Shown piece after piece: positions 1-9,209 of a DNA stretch of 64,000 nucleotides (the stretch's first letter is position 1; each line of letters starts with the position of its first letter). Under the pieces are notes generated by a model. It saw nothing but the letters and a program-made list of their open reading frames with translations, was not told the origin of the DNA and made no database searches. Source of the DNA: Halobacteriales archaeon QS_5_70_15 (lineage in GTDB: Archaea > Halobacteriota > Halobacteria > Halobacteriales > Haloarculaceae). Both the position numbers and the translations under genes were made by a program. The stretch spans positions 7,959 to 71,958 of the forward strand of contig PXRQ01000114.1 in NCBI GenBank assembly GCA_003022005.1, read 5' to 3'.

Positions 1-16
1 CCGTTCCGAACGGGAG

Positions 17-53
17 TCTGAGACCGCCCCAGAGGACGGATACCCGTCTCAGA
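17..53. repeat. 8-bp inverted repeat upstream of tbsP
   Basis: TCTGAGAC at 17-24 is exactly complementary to GTCTCAGA at 46-53, with a 21-nt spacer. It lies just upstream of the tbsP promoter. It could be an operator or the hairpin of the preceding gene's 3' end. Function is inferred only from position. Confidence 0.3.
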
Positions 54-82
54 GCCGGTTTTCCATGCCATCGGCCGGTAAT

Positions 83-93
83 ATTAAATATAC
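83..93 (+). promoter_or_regulatory. TATA box of tbsP
   Basis: The AT-rich stretch ATTAAATATAC in an otherwise GC-rich region ends 26 nt before the ATG at 120. This is the normal spacing for a haloarchaeal leaderless transcript. Confidence 0.6.
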
Positions 94-119
94 ACATCTG
101 CTTAGTTTCAGACGCAACG

Positions 120-938
120 ATGGAACCGAATCTGTTACGACGGACGACCGCGGACGTCCTCGAGGAGGCGCTCTCCTCGGCGTCCCGGGACGTGTACGTC
201 GTCGACCCGGCTCGCGACACGCTCGAGGAACTCGTCTCCGTCATGAGCGGGACGGAGACGCCGACGGTGCGACTCCTCGCCACCGAGCGCGTCCTCAAGG
301 ACGTGATGGACGACTTCCTGGTCGCCAGCCGGGCCGCCGACTTAGTGGAGAGCGAACGCATGGAACTCCGGAGCTACGACGGCAGCGAGAGCACCCTCGT
401 CGTGACGGGCGAGAGGGTGCTCTCGGTGGTCCGGGCCGGCGACCGCATCGCCGGGCTCGGCACCGACGAGGAGGCGTTCGTCGCGAGCGCGAACGAACAG
501 TACGACGGGGTCTGGGCCGACGCCGAGCCGTTCGTCCTCCGGACGCCGGCCATGTCGCGGGTCCGGGACTCGCTCCAGTCCGACCTCGGCGAGGCGACGG
601 CCGGCGACTTCGAGGCCGTCCTCGACTCGCTGGAGACCGCCCGCGGCGACGGCGAGGGGCTCGACGAGGTGACCATCTCGCTGCTGGTCACGGCCAAGAA
701 CAACGAACTGCTCTACGACGTCTCCAAGTGGGGCGAGGACGTCGGCATCGCGAGCAAGGCGACGTTCTCGCGGACGAAGACCCGACTGGAGGAGCTCGGC
801 CTCGTCGACACGGAGAAGGTACCGATCGACGTCGGCCGGCCGCGGCTGCGGCTGCTGCTCGGCGACGACCGGCTCCGCGGCGCCGACGCCGACGAGCTGT
901 CGAGCGTCGCCCAGTCGGTGCTCGCGCAGGCGTCGTAG
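120..938 (+). CDS. tbsP: TbsP family transcriptional regulator
   Basis: A 272-residue soluble protein resembling haloarchaeal TbsP, which acts together with TrmB in Haloferax to control central carbon genes such as gapII. The N-terminal two thirds (about 1-170) is an alpha/beta region with no DNA-binding motif and is probably the sensor part. Residues about 175-245 look like a winged helix (segments LLYDVSKWGEDVGIASKATF and TRLEELGLVDTEK). ATG 120 is chosen because a TATA-like box lies 26 nt upstream. The family assignment is from recalled homologues; the effector of the N-terminal domain is unknown. Confidence 0.8.
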   Translation: MEPNLLRRTTADVLEEALSSASRDVYVVDPARDTLEELVSVMSGTETPTVRLLATERVLKDVMDDFLVASRAADLVESERMELRSYDGSESTLVVTGERVLSVVRAGDRIAGLGTDEEAFVASANEQYDGVWADAEPFVLRTPAMSRVRDSLQSDLGEATAGDFEAVLDSLETARGDGEGLDEVTISLLVTAKNNELLYDVSKWGEDVGIASKATFSRTKTRLEELGLVDTEKVPIDVGRPRLRLLLGDDRLRGADADELSSVAQSVLAQAS

Positions 939-1175
939 ACGTCCCGCCGCGAACGGGAGCCGGGTCAGTTCCATCGCGCGGGGCGGTGGGGTGGGGATCC
1001 CGGCACTCCTTTCCGTACGCCTCGAGCCTAGAGCGGCCGCCACGGGAGGCCCACGCCACCCGGCGCCCCCCGACGGTACGCGAACGGCGCCACCCGGACT
1101 TAACTCGCGGCGGGCCGTCCGTCGCACCATGACCGGAACGCGAGCGGGGAGTGGCGGCTGGGACGCGGGGCAGGG

Positions 1176-2894
1176 ATGGCGGTAGGGCTCGCCGCCGGCG
1201 GGCCGGCGGGCGAGGCCGTCCGGGCCGCGCTCGGGGACGTCGACGCCGCCGTGCGGTCGACGGATCCGGGTCGGTTCGGGAGCGTCGAGTTCGGCGTCCT
1301 CGCCGCCGAGGTCGGCGACGGGGCGTTCTGTGCGGCGAACGCCGCCGCCGGCGAGGGCGGGACCCCCTGGCTGGCGATCGAACTCGGTGGTATCGGCGGG
1401 ACGCCGGTCGCGGACGTGACGGCGGCCGTCTCCGGGTACGCGCCGGGGACGGCCTGCTTCGACTGTCTCCGGGCGCGCGTCGCCGCGAACGTCGGCGACG
1501 GGGACGACGGCCACGACCCGCCGGACGACACGGACGCGCGGTTCGCCGGCGCGCTCGCCGGGCGGGCGGCCGCGCGGCTCCTCTCCGGCGGCGAGTCCCC
1601 CGTCCTGGGCGGGGTGCTCGAGCTCCCCCACGCGCGCCGGCATCCCCTCCCGGTCCCGGGCTGCTCCTGCGGCGAGGAGCCCGACCGGACGGTCCGCAGG
1701 GAGTACACGGAGCGGGACGTCGAAGGGGCGCTCTCCCGGGCCGAGCGGGCGCTCGACCCCCGGGGGGGTATCGTCCGCGAGGCCGGCGAGGCCGAGTCGT
1801 TCCCGACCCCGTACTACCTCGCGACGCTCGCCGCGACGACGGGGTTCAGCGACGCCGCCGTCCCCGAGCACGCCGCCGGCGTCGCCGCCGACTGGAACCC
1901 GGCGTTCGTGAAGGCGCTCGGCGAGGCCCTCGAGCGGTACGCCGCCGCCGTCTACCGGACCGACGAGATGACGACCGGACCGGCCGGCGCCGTCGCGAAC
2001 GCCGTTCCGCCGGCCGCCTTCGTCACCGCCGACTCGTTCGCGCCGCCGGACCCGACCGAGCCGCTCGCGTGGGTCGAGGGCGAGGACCTCCACGACGGGT
2101 CCGAGGCGATGCTCCCCGCGGAGTTCGTCGTCTTCCCGCCGCCCGAGGCCCGCCACCGACCGTCGATCACCACCGGGCTCGGGCTCGGTTCCTCGGGGAC
2201 CGGCGCGCTGCTCTCGGGGCTCTACGAGACGGTCGAGCGCGACGCGGCCATGCTCGCGTGGTACTCCACGTACGAGCCGCTGGGTCTGGAGGTCGAGCAC
2301 GGGGGGTTCGAGACGCTGGTCCGTCGCGCCCGGACCGAGGACCTCGAGACCACGGTCCTCCTCCTGACCCAGGACGTGGACGTTCCGGTCGTCGCCGCCT
2401 GCGTCCACCGCGAGGGGGAGTGGCCCCGGTTCGCCGCCGGCATGGCCGCCGACCTGGACCCCGGGCGGGCGGCGACGGGCGCGCTCGAGGAGGCGATCCA
2501 GAACTGGCTCGAACTCGGGGGGATGGGCAGGGAGGGCGCGCGGTCGGAGGGCAACATCGGGGAGTACGCCGGCTTCCCGGGACCGGCACGGGAGTTCGTC
2601 GACCCCGCGACGACCGTCCCCGCGGGGAGCGTCGGGCCGGCGGAGCCGCCGACGGGGGCGGCCGAGCTCGACACGCTCCTCGCTCGCCTCGAGGACGCCG
2701 GACTCCGGGCGTTCGCCGCCCGGCTCACGACCCGCGACCTCGAGGACCTGGGGTTCGAGGCCGTCCGGGTGCTCGTGCCCTCGGCACAGCCGCTGTTCAC
2801 GGGCGAGGCGTTCTTCGGCGAGCGGGCGCGGACGGTTCCCGAGTCACTGGGGTTCGAACCGAGGCTCGACCGGGACCCCCACCCGTTCCCGTAG
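1176..2894 (+). CDS. YcaO-family cyclodehydratase-like protein with fused N-terminal zinc/E1-like domain
   Basis: 572 residues. Residues about 1-180 resemble the E1-like (Ocin-ThiF) partner domain of azoline-forming enzymes, with a possible zinc site C94-x2-C97 and C163-x-C165. Residues about 185-560 form the YcaO ATP-binding domain, including GLGLGSSGTGALLSGLYETV followed by ERD, and ATGALEEAIQNWLELGG. The chain ends in PHPFP, matching the C-terminal PxPxP of peptide cyclodehydratases. YcaO enzymes use ATP to activate peptide backbones, making azolines or thioamides. No TfuA partner, dehydrogenase or precursor peptide gene is adjacent, so the substrate is unknown. ATG 1176 was chosen because it gives the expected start of the E1-like fold. 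Confidence 0.85.
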   Translation: MAVGLAAGGPAGEAVRAALGDVDAAVRSTDPGRFGSVEFGVLAAEVGDGAFCAANAAAGEGGTPWLAIELGGIGGTPVADVTAAVSGYAPGTACFDCLRARVAANVGDGDDGHDPPDDTDARFAGALAGRAAARLLSGGESPVLGGVLELPHARRHPLPVPGCSCGEEPDRTVRREYTERDVEGALSRAERALDPRGGIVREAGEAESFPTPYYLATLAATTGFSDAAVPEHAAGVAADWNPAFVKALGEALERYAAAVYRTDEMTTGPAGAVANAVPPAAFVTADSFAPPDPTEPLAWVEGEDLHDGSEAMLPAEFVVFPPPEARHRPSITTGLGLGSSGTGALLSGLYETVERDAAMLAWYSTYEPLGLEVEHGGFETLVRRARTEDLETTVLLLTQDVDVPVVAACVHREGEWPRFAAGMAADLDPGRAATGALEEAIQNWLELGGMGREGARSEGNIGEYAGFPGPAREFVDPATTVPAGSVGPAEPPTGAAELDTLLARLEDAGLRAFAARLTTRDLEDLGFEAVRVLVPSAQPLFTGEAFFGERARTVPESLGFEPRLDRDPHPFP

Positions 2895-2948
2895 TCGCGC
2901 TGCCGGGGGGGAGAAGGCGAGAGACCGAAGGAAGGGGAGGCGGAGCGT

Positions 2949-4115
2949 TCAGATCCCGAACGTCGCCCGGAGCATGTCCCGGGTCCCCGGACCGAGCCCG
3001 ACGGCGACGATGGCGACGAGCAGGATGACCGCGTAGCGGGGGTTCTCCTCGAAGATGGTCCGGTCGAAGACGTAGATGACGGCCGTCGCGGCGATCAGCT
3101 TCACCGCGAGGAACGGCCACGAGGTCCCGACGACCGAGGAGAGCGCGGCCGGCTGGACGCCCTCGGTGACGTCGACGATGAACCGGTTGACGGGGTGCTT
3201 CGCGCCGTACTCGACGGGGATCCCGAGCGGGTCGAGCCAGTCGGCGGCGACGACGTTCGCCACGCCGTCGACCGCGTGGGCGAACAGGACGACCAGTCCC
3301 GCGCGCCCCGTCCCCGCGTTGACGACGGGGGCGTACACGTCGAGCAGCCGGTAGAGCCCGTAGGCGAGCACCGCGGACACCGAGAGGACGAGCAGTGACA
3401 TCTGCGGGTAGAACCCGGCCCCGGGGATCCCGCCGGCGAGCCGCGTCGGGACGAACCAGAGCAGGAGCCCGACGGTGAGGACCAGCCCGGCGGCACCGAC
3501 CCCGAACAGCGCCCGTTCGTAGTCGTCGACGTACCCCTCGCGCTCGAGCCGGACCGCGCCGACGAGCGCGGCCAGCGTGAAGACGAACATCGTGAAGTAG
3601 ACGATCGGGCTGATAATGAGCGCGTTCGCGGGGTACGGGAGCAGCGTGTCGGTCACGGTGGCGAGCGCGGCGTCGTTGGCGTCCTCGACGACCCGGAGCG
3701 CCCCGCCGAGGAACATGAACGGGACGAGCGCGAAGAAGAACCGCTTGCGGTGGCCCACCTCCAGGTGCCGGAGCAGGTAGAGCACGCCGATCAGGAAGAA
3801 GATCAGCGCGACAGCGTAGCCGACCTCCGAGACGACGGTGTAGCCGGGCTCGGCGACGATCGCCCCGCCCGAATCGGCCGTCCGGCAGGCCCCGTCGCTG
3901 CCGAGTAGCGCCGGGCTCCCGCCGCCCTCGATGACGGCACAGCGGGCGTTGTTCGCGTCGGCGTACACCGGTCCCCAGAAGTAGTGCCAGAGGAAGCGGT
4001 CCCAGACGAGCCGCGGGAGCGCGAGCGACCCGAGCGCGAGGAGGGCGGTCGCGGCCGCGGCCGCCCCGACCCACGCCCGCTCGGGGCTGACCCCCAACCG
4101 CTGACTGACTGCCAT
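2949..4115 (-). CDS. DUF63 family polytopic membrane protein
   Basis: 388 residues with about 8-9 hydrophobic helices and the look of the archaeal DUF63 family (segments [19 protein letters not shown] and [14 protein letters not shown]). The function of the family is not known. The start at 4115 is preferred to an upstream ATG at 4226 because the 37-residue extension is basic, overlaps a dispersed palindromic element and reads like non-coding sequence. It is convergent with the YcaO gene, 54 nt away. Confidence 0.85.
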   Translation of the reverse strand: MAVSQRLGVSPERAWVGAAAAATALLALGSLALPRLVWDRFLWHYFWGPVYADANNARCAVIEGGGSPALLGSDGACRTADSGGAIVAEPGYTVVSEVGYAVALIFFLIGVLYLLRHLEVGHRKRFFFALVPFMFLGGALRVVEDANDAALATVTDTLLPYPANALIISPIVYFTMFVFTLAALVGAVRLEREGYVDDYERALFGVGAAGLVLTVGLLLWFVPTRLAGGIPGAGFYPQMSLLVLSVSAVLAYGLYRLLDVYAPVVNAGTGRAGLVVLFAHAVDGVANVVAADWLDPLGIPVEYGAKHPVNRFIVDVTEGVQPAALSSVVGTSWPFLAVKLIAATAVIYVFDRTIFEENPRYAVILLVAIVAVGLGPGTRDMLRATFGI

Positions 4116-4192
4116 ACGGGTACGCGAGGGGCCGTCGGGTTTCAGCGTTCCGGAACACCGCGTCGCCGTCGCACGAACGGCCCGGCGGCTCA

Positions 4193-4271
4193 CACGGTCG
4201 TGCGTGACGATTGTACCGTCGATCACCCGGACTGGTCGGCTGTCACCGATAAAAGGGGACGTACGACCGTA
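4193..4271. repeat. 79-bp palindromic element, copy 1
   Basis: Imperfect palindrome starting CACGGTCGTGCGTGACG and ending CGTACGACCGTA, with an inner complementary pair around GTACCGTCGAT. It is flanked on both sides by TCA (4190-4192 and 4272-4274). The right-hand TCA is the stop codon of the minus-strand VOC gene. It belongs to the same family as copies at 24433, 43931, 48586 and 55193. Confidence 0.8.
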
Positions 4272-4658
4272 TCAGTCATCCCGGTACTCGGCGATCTCGA
4301 CCAGGTTCCCGTCCGGGTCCCGGACGTACACGGACCCCATCGACCCGCGCGCCCCGGTCCGCTCGCCCGGTCCCTCGACGATTTCGAGACCCGCCTCGCG
4401 GAGGTCGCGCTCGACCGTTTCGATCGGGGTGTCGGTCGTGACACAGAAGTCGCCCGCGCCGGGCGTCGGCCGCACGGCCTTCGGCTCGTACTCGTCCCCC
4501 GCCGGGTGGAGGTTGATCTTCCAGTCCCCGAACCCCAGCGCGGTCCGCCCCTCCCCGAAGGTCACGACCTCCGCACCGAGGTGCTCCGAGTAGAACGCGC
4601 ACGTCGCCTCGACGTCCTCGACGGTGAGCACGAAGTGGTCGATGCCGGTGATGTCCAT
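4272..4658 (-). CDS. VOC (glyoxalase/dioxygenase) superfamily protein
   Basis: 128 residues with the paired beta-alpha-beta-beta-beta modules of vicinal-oxygen-chelate proteins. It opens ITGIDHFVLTVEDVEA, with later HLGAEVVTFGEG and a C-terminal YVRDPDGNLVEIAEY. The His in DHF, the mid-chain His and the Glu in LVEI are the usual metal ligands. The substrate cannot be told. Start 4658 begins exactly at the first beta strand; the longer upstream ORF adds 48 unlikely residues. Its stop codon coincides with the end of palindromic element copy 1. Confidence 0.85.
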   Translation of the reverse strand: MDITGIDHFVLTVEDVEATCAFYSEHLGAEVVTFGEGRTALGFGDWKINLHPAGDEYEPKAVRPTPGAGDFCVTTDTPIETVERDLREAGLEIVEGPGERTGARGSMGSVYVRDPDGNLVEIAEYRDD

Positions 4659-4800
4659 ACCCCCGTACCGGCCCCGGTCGACAAGAGGTTTCGGACTGCT
4701 CGACGGTGTCCCGCCCCTCCGTCCCCGGTAGCTACCCGACACGTCGACCCCCTCGAGTGCCGGGGGAAGGGATAAGGCCGTCCCCCTCGCGTGTCGGCGC

Positions 4801-5382
4801 ATGACCGAACCGGAACTGCGGGACGACGCGATGGGCGAGATACCGGTGCCCGACTACGAGGACCTCCCCCGGGACCTCCGCGAACGCATCGACGAGGAGA
4901 CCGAGGAGGCCGGGTTCACGCCGAACGTGTTCTCCGGGATGGCGTACAAGCCGGACCACTTCCGTGCCTTTTTCGACTACCACGACGCGCTCGTCGAGGG
5001 CTCCCCCCTCGAGCGCCACGAGATCGAGATGCTCGTCGTCACCGTCTCGGGGGTCAACGACTGTCTCTACTGCGTCGTGGCCCACGGCGCGCTCGTCCGC
5101 ATCTACGCGCGGGACCCGAAGCTGGCCGATCAGCTCGCGACAAACTGGCGGAGCGCCGATCTCTCCCCGCGCCACGAGGCGATGTGCTCGTTCGCCGAGC
5201 GGCTCACCGCCGAACCGGGCAAGGTCGACGGTGCCGACATCGAGGCCCTCCGGGAACACTTCACCGACGGGGAGATCTGGGACGTCGTCACCACCGTCGG
5301 CTTCTACAACCTCTCGAACCGCCTGGCGACGGCGCTCGATATGCGGCCGAACGACGAGTTCTACTCGCTCGGTCGCGACTGA
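4801..5382 (+). CDS. AhpD-like peroxidase-related protein
   Basis: 193 residues of the carboxymuconolactone decarboxylase/AhpD fold. It contains NDCLYCVVAHG, a CxxC with a following His that is the redox centre of AhpD-type alkylhydroperoxidases, and the family-typical N-terminus FTPNVFSGMAYKPDHFRAFF. It probably reduces peroxides or transfers electrons in oxidative defence in the cytoplasm. It is a single gene, divergent from the VOC gene; no AhpC neighbour is present. Confidence 0.85.
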   Translation: MTEPELRDDAMGEIPVPDYEDLPRDLRERIDEETEEAGFTPNVFSGMAYKPDHFRAFFDYHDALVEGSPLERHEIEMLVVTVSGVNDCLYCVVAHGALVRIYARDPKLADQLATNWRSADLSPRHEAMCSFAERLTAEPGKVDGADIEALREHFTDGEIWDVVTTVGFYNLSNRLATALDMRPNDEFYSLGRD

Positions 5383-5509
5383 ACGTCGCTATCCGACCTC
5401 CCGGTACCGCCGACGGCGGGGGATCGGGCAGGCGGTCCTGACTCTCCGTACTCCGCCGATGCCATCGGAACGCCACACGGTTCGTCGTATCCCGTCCGCG
5501 GTCGCCGGC

Positions 5510-5983
5510 GGGTCGTGTCGCGGAACGCGAGCCCGCCGGCCGCGGGGTTGATGTCCGGCGTGTGCGGATCGGTCAGCCCGAACAGCCCCACGCGGGCGCC
5601 GTCGGCCTCGAGGACCGTCCAGGGCCGCACGCCGACGCCCGCGCCGAACGGGTCCGCCCCCGGCGGGGCGTCGGCCGGGTAGACGTTCCCCGGAGCCACT
5701 GCTGTGGCGACCGGGGGACGAGCTCGAGGGTGCGCTCGGCGCAGAGGTCGAGGTCGTGGTTGCCGAACGTCTCGGAGTCCGGTTCGACCGCGGCGAACAG
5801 GTCGAGCGACTGCCAGCCCTCGGTACGGAGCGCGAGCACCCCCGGAGCGGTGTTGTCCCCGGTGCCGCAGGCAAGCGCGTCGCCCCCGTCCCCGGCGAGG
5901 AGGGTCCCGGCGAGCCGGCCGACGCGCTCGGGGTCGTCGTACGCGTTCTCGACGTCGGAGTAGTGGAGGAGCCGGAGGGTCAC
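5510..5983 (-). pseudogene. decayed 5'-nucleotidase/metallophosphatase
   Basis: The GTG at 5983 opens a recognisable UshA/5'-nucleotidase start: LRLLHYSDVENAYDDPERVG with later TGDNTAPGV and FGNHD, which carries the metal-binding GNHD motif. The frame breaks near 5690. Adding one G to the GGGG run there would restore a read-through to NVYPADAPPG, then VLEADGARVGLFGLTDPHTP. Homology stops after about 155 residues near 5510, whereas family members have about 450 residues, so the C-terminal two thirds is missing. The truncation makes it a pseudogene even if the frameshift is a sequencing error. Confidence 0.8.
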
Positions 5984-6066
5984 TACCGACCGGTAGGCCC
6001 GTGGTGGGACAAAACCGCTCCGGAGCGGGTCGAAGCCCTTTCGGCTATCGCCGGCGGCGTACCGGT

Positions 6067-6312
6067 ATGGACCCGACACTGGAGGCCCGCGAGGGCCCGA
6101 ACGGGACGCTCTACGTCTCCCGCGAGGCCGAGCGGGGGTCGGTCGCCCCGTTCCTCGTCGTCTACGCCGACGAGGGCGGCCGGGAGCGCTGGGGCTACTT
6201 CTGCACGAACTGCGAGACGTTCGACAACGCGATGGACTCGATGGGGCGCATCCAGTGCAACGCCTGCGAGAACTTCAAGCGCCCGGACGAGTGGGACGCG
6301 GCCCACGAGTGA
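6067..6312 (+). CDS. small haloarchaeal zinc-ribbon protein (DUF5816-like)
   Basis: 81 residues. It has a two-pair cysteine pattern, CTNC about residue 45 and CNAC about residue 64, which should bind one zinc ion. The ending KRPDEWDAAHE is typical of a conserved haloarchaeal family I recall as DUF5816. ATG 6067 is the only start that leaves this compact domain. Its role is unknown; it may bind nucleic acid or protein. Confidence 0.75.
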   Translation: MDPTLEAREGPNGTLYVSREAERGSVAPFLVVYADEGGRERWGYFCTNCETFDNAMDSMGRIQCNACENFKRPDEWDAAHE

Positions 6313-6445
6313 CCCGTCCACCCGCCGCCGGCCTGCGTCCGCCCCCCTCGTCCCCCGTTGGTCACCCGCCGTTTGACCCCCTTACGCACCAGGTGGATCG
6401 TTAGGGGCGAACGTTTATGCCGCACCGCGCCCGATACGGGAACGG

Positions 6446-6766
6446 ATGGGAGTTGTTAACACAACCCTCGACGAGCGCGCACGGGCGGTGTTCAGCGACC
6501 TCGGATACGACGTCACGCCGGAGGGTGGGGAGTTCCGGGCCGAGCGGAAGTGGCGGACAGTGTACGTGACGACGGAGGAGCCCGCGGAGGCGGCCACACA
6601 CGGCCGGTTGCGGTGTTTCGTCGCGCCGGCGGACCGGGCACCCGCCGTACGCGACGACCTGCTGGCACGCGCGCCCGAATACGACTGGGCGGTCATCGGC
6701 GTCGAGGAGGAGGAGGACGAGTACACCGTCCTCCACCCGGACGCGGACGTGCTCGGCGCGCCGTGA
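6446..6766 (+). CDS. conserved small haloarchaeal protein (DUF7116-like)
   Basis: 106 residues, very acidic, with an alpha/beta pattern: FSDLGYDVTPEGGEFRAERK, WRTVYVTTEE and a Glu-rich tail before VLHPDADVLG. It resembles a small haloarchaeal family of unknown function. There are no membrane helices, cysteines or catalytic motifs. AT-rich sequence about 25-30 nt before the ATG (AACGTTTATGCC at 6409-6420) is consistent with a leaderless promoter. Confidence 0.65.
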   Translation: MGVVNTTLDERARAVFSDLGYDVTPEGGEFRAERKWRTVYVTTEEPAEAATHGRLRCFVAPADRAPAVRDDLLARAPEYDWAVIGVEEEEDEYTVLHPDADVLGAP

Positions 6767-6841
6767 GCCGCCGCGGAGGCCGGACGCCGGGACGGCCCGG
6801 GAACCCGGTTTTATAACTGCCGCGCGCGAGACGCCGGGGCC

Positions 6842-7417
6842 ATGCTCGTCCCGTTACGGAGCCTGACCGGCATCGTCCGGTCCTCGCTGGACACGTTCCT
6901 CGACAGCCTGACGGCCGCGATCCCGAAGATACTCGCCGGCGTCGTCTTCCTCGTCCTCGCGTACCTCCTCATCAGGGTCATCATGTTCCTCGTCGGGGGC
7001 GTCCTCGAGGGGACCTTCCCCGACCAGCCGGTCTACCGGCAGTTCGCCGCGACCATCGTGGCGGTGTTCCTCTGGTTCGGGGTGGCGCTGTCGTTCCTCT
7101 CCATCGTCGGCCTCGACGGGATCGCCGCCTCGCTCGGCACCGCGACCGGCTTCCTCGCGCTGGGGGTCTCGTACGCCCTCTCGGGGATGATCGCCGACGC
7201 GGTCGCCGGCATCTACCTCCTCCGGGACCCCGACTTCATGCCGGGCGACACCATCGAATCCGGCGGCACGGAGGGCGTGATCAAGAGCATCGAACTCCGG
7301 AAGACCCGCATCAGCGTCGGCGAGGACACCGTCGTCCGCGGGAACGCCGAGATGGAGAAGAAGTGGACGAAGCGGAACGACCTCGACGACCCCGCCGAGC
7401 CGGTCGGAGCCGACTGA
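6842..7417 (+). CDS. MscS-like small membrane channel protein
   Basis: 191 residues with three to four N-terminal helices (about 20-45, 70-95 and 100-130), the last being a Gly/Ala-rich pore-type helix (ALGVSYALSGMIADAVAGIY). A short beta domain follows, LRDPDFMPGDTIESGG, like the beta barrel of MscS. The large C-terminal vestibule of E. coli MscS is absent. It probably relieves osmotic stress. The stop codon reads TGATACGG, the motif that borders the palindromic elements elsewhere. Confidence 0.75.
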   Translation: MLVPLRSLTGIVRSSLDTFLDSLTAAIPKILAGVVFLVLAYLLIRVIMFLVGGVLEGTFPDQPVYRQFAATIVAVFLWFGVALSFLSIVGLDGIAASLGTATGFLALGVSYALSGMIADAVAGIYLLRDPDFMPGDTIESGGTEGVIKSIELRKTRISVGEDTVVRGNAEMEKKWTKRNDLDDPAEPVGAD

Positions 7418-7486
7418 TACGGACGAGTGGGTCACGACACCGACTGACACGCAGGGGATATATCCCTGCGGCACGAACGACACTCG

Positions 7487-8452
7487 ATGTTCGTAGGCCA
7501 CGGACTACTGGCGTTCGCCCTCGTGGCCGGCCTCGCGCGGTTGCGCGGCTGGTCCCGCCATCGGGCGCTGACCGTCGGCCTGCTCGCCGCCGCGTTCGGG
7601 ATGCTCCCGGACGTGGACATGGCGTACGCGCCGGTGGCGCTGCTGCTCTCGGCGGACCCCGGCGGGCCGATCGCGACTGCGCAGGCGTTCTGGTCGACCG
7701 GCAACGTCGTCCACCGCGCGGTGACCCACTCGCTGATCGTCGGCCCCCTGGTCGCCCTGGGCGCGTTGGCGATCGCCGGCACGGACCGGCGACGCCGGGC
7801 CGCCGGCGGGGTCGGCCTCCTCGCGCTCCCGCTGGTGGCGCTCGCGGTCAGCGGGCCGCTGGGGTCGGCGGTCACGACCGTCTTCGTCGCCGGTGCGGCC
7901 CTGCTCGGGTTCGCGGGCCGGCGGCACGGTCTCGGCCCCGGGGCGGTCGGCGCCGCGGCGCTCGCCGGCCTGGTCACCCACCCGTTCGGCGACCTGTTCA
8001 CCGGCGAGCCGCCGGCCATGCTCTACCCGCTGTCGACGGCGCCGCCGGTCGAGCGGATCGCGCTCAGTCCGGAGCCGACCCTCCACCTCCTGGGCGCGCT
8101 CGGGGTCGAGCTCTCGACCGCCTGGCTCGCGCTGTTCGTCTACTTCGCGGTCAGGCACGGCGCCGAACGCCCGTCGTCGCTCCCCGGTGCCGTCCGTCGG
8201 GTCGTCTCCGGGCGGGCGGGGCTCGGGGCGGGCTACGCGGCCACCGTCTTCGTCCTGCCCGCGCCGACGCTCGACGTCTCCTACCACTTCGTCTTCCCGT
8301 TGCTCGGCCTCGGCCTGCTCGTGGCGCTACCCACGCCCCGGATGGCCAGGGGCGCGGTCGCGCGGCCGGTACGGGCCGCGGCCACCGGCCTCGCGGCAGT
8401 GACGGTGGCGACGCTCGCCTACACGCTCGTCTACCTCACCGTCGGCTTGTAG
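7487..8452 (+). CDS. YdjM-type membrane-bound metal-dependent hydrolase
   Basis: 321 residues, 8-9 hydrophobic helices. It has the family pattern: an early His (FVGHGLLAF), an acidic motif (GMLPDVDMAY) and a later His pair (VVHRAVTHSLIVGP), which are the predicted metal ligands of the YdjM/DUF457 family. The later THPFGDLF is also typical. The substrate is unknown. The gene starts 69 nt after the MscS-like gene and may share its transcript. Confidence 0.8.
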   Translation: MFVGHGLLAFALVAGLARLRGWSRHRALTVGLLAAAFGMLPDVDMAYAPVALLLSADPGGPIATAQAFWSTGNVVHRAVTHSLIVGPLVALGALAIAGTDRRRRAAGGVGLLALPLVALAVSGPLGSAVTTVFVAGAALLGFAGRRHGLGPGAVGAAALAGLVTHPFGDLFTGEPPAMLYPLSTAPPVERIALSPEPTLHLLGALGVELSTAWLALFVYFAVRHGAERPSSLPGAVRRVVSGRAGLGAGYAATVFVLPAPTLDVSYHFVFPLLGLGLLVALPTPRMARGAVARPVRAAATGLAAVTVATLAYTLVYLTVGL

Positions 8453-8513
8453 CCCGGCCGCAGCCGGGCCGTAGCCCGCGCGTTTATACGGGATGGCGCC
8501 ACTACCGGGGAGT

Positions 8514-9209
8514 ATGGCAGAGCCGGGCGGGGAGGACGGGCCGTCGTTCGCCCTCGAGCAGGTGTTCAACGACGCCCGCAAGAACGCCGCGTTCGCGTGG
8601 CTGCTGGTGGGGTTCGTGGTCGTCGTCGCGGTCGGGAACCTCGTCTCGGGGGTGCTCGTCTGGGCGGGGTTCGCCGCCGCGGTCGCCGTCCTCGCCGTCC
8701 TCCCCCCGCTCAAGTTCCGGACGCCGCGCGCGATGCTCCCCTGGGAGGTGCTGCTGCTCGCCGTGCTCCCGCTGCTCGGCCGGACGTTCGCGACCGTCCC
8801 GGTGACCAGCGACCTGTTCACGTACCTCTCGGTGGCGGCCATCGCGCTGATGATCGCCGTCGAGCTCCACGTGTTCACGCCCGTGAGGATGAGTCAGGGG
8901 TTCGCCGTCTCGTTCGTCGTCATCGCAACGATGGCCGCCGCGGGGATCTGGGCCGTCGCCCGGTTCGCGCTCGACGCGACGCTCGGGACGGCGCTCCTTC
9001 TCGACCCGGCGCTGACCGAGGCCGAGATCGAACACGACCTCATGCTCGAGTTCGTCTACTCGACCGCGGCGGGCGTGTTCGGGGGAGCGATCTTCGAGTG
9101 GTACTTCCGACGGCTCCGCCGCCGCGAGAGCGTCGTCCCCGAGGAGGTCGAGGCGGCCATCGAGTCACGGGCGACACGCGCCGTCCAGCGACGGGGGGTC
9201 GAGCCGTGA
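8514..9209 (+). CDS. haloarchaeal polytopic membrane protein
   Basis: 231 residues with about six transmembrane helices and short loops, followed by a charged C-terminal tail (FRRLRRRESVVPEEVEAAIE). No catalytic motif is visible. ATG 8514 is preferred to 8493 because the extension adds only seven residues and lies within the probable TATA region (GCGTTTATACG, 8481-8491). The stop overlaps the GTG start of the next membrane gene, so the two are a translationally coupled pair. Confidence 0.75.
   Translation: MAEPGGEDGPSFALEQVFNDARKNAAFAWLLVGFVVVVAVGNLVSGVLVWAGFAAAVAVLAVLPPLKFRTPRAMLPWEVLLLAVLPLLGRTFATVPVTSDLFTYLSVAAIALMIAVELHVFTPVRMSQGFAVSFVVIATMAAAGIWAVARFALDATLGTALLLDPALTEAEIEHDLMLEFVYSTAAGVFGGAIFEWYFRRLRRRESVVPEEVEAAIESRATRAVQRRGVEP

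Noticed and set aside
991..1185. Small ORF before the YcaO gene as a precursor peptide (GSGGW-rich end)
   Set aside because: It overlaps the YcaO start in another frame, has no promoter or conserved core, and lacks the Cys/Ser/Thr-rich core expected for azoline substrates.
342..2408. 688-residue minus-strand ORF across tbsP and the YcaO gene
   Set aside because: Shadow frame of GC-rich coding DNA: Arg/Gly/Pro-rich, no conserved motif, and antisense to two well-supported genes.
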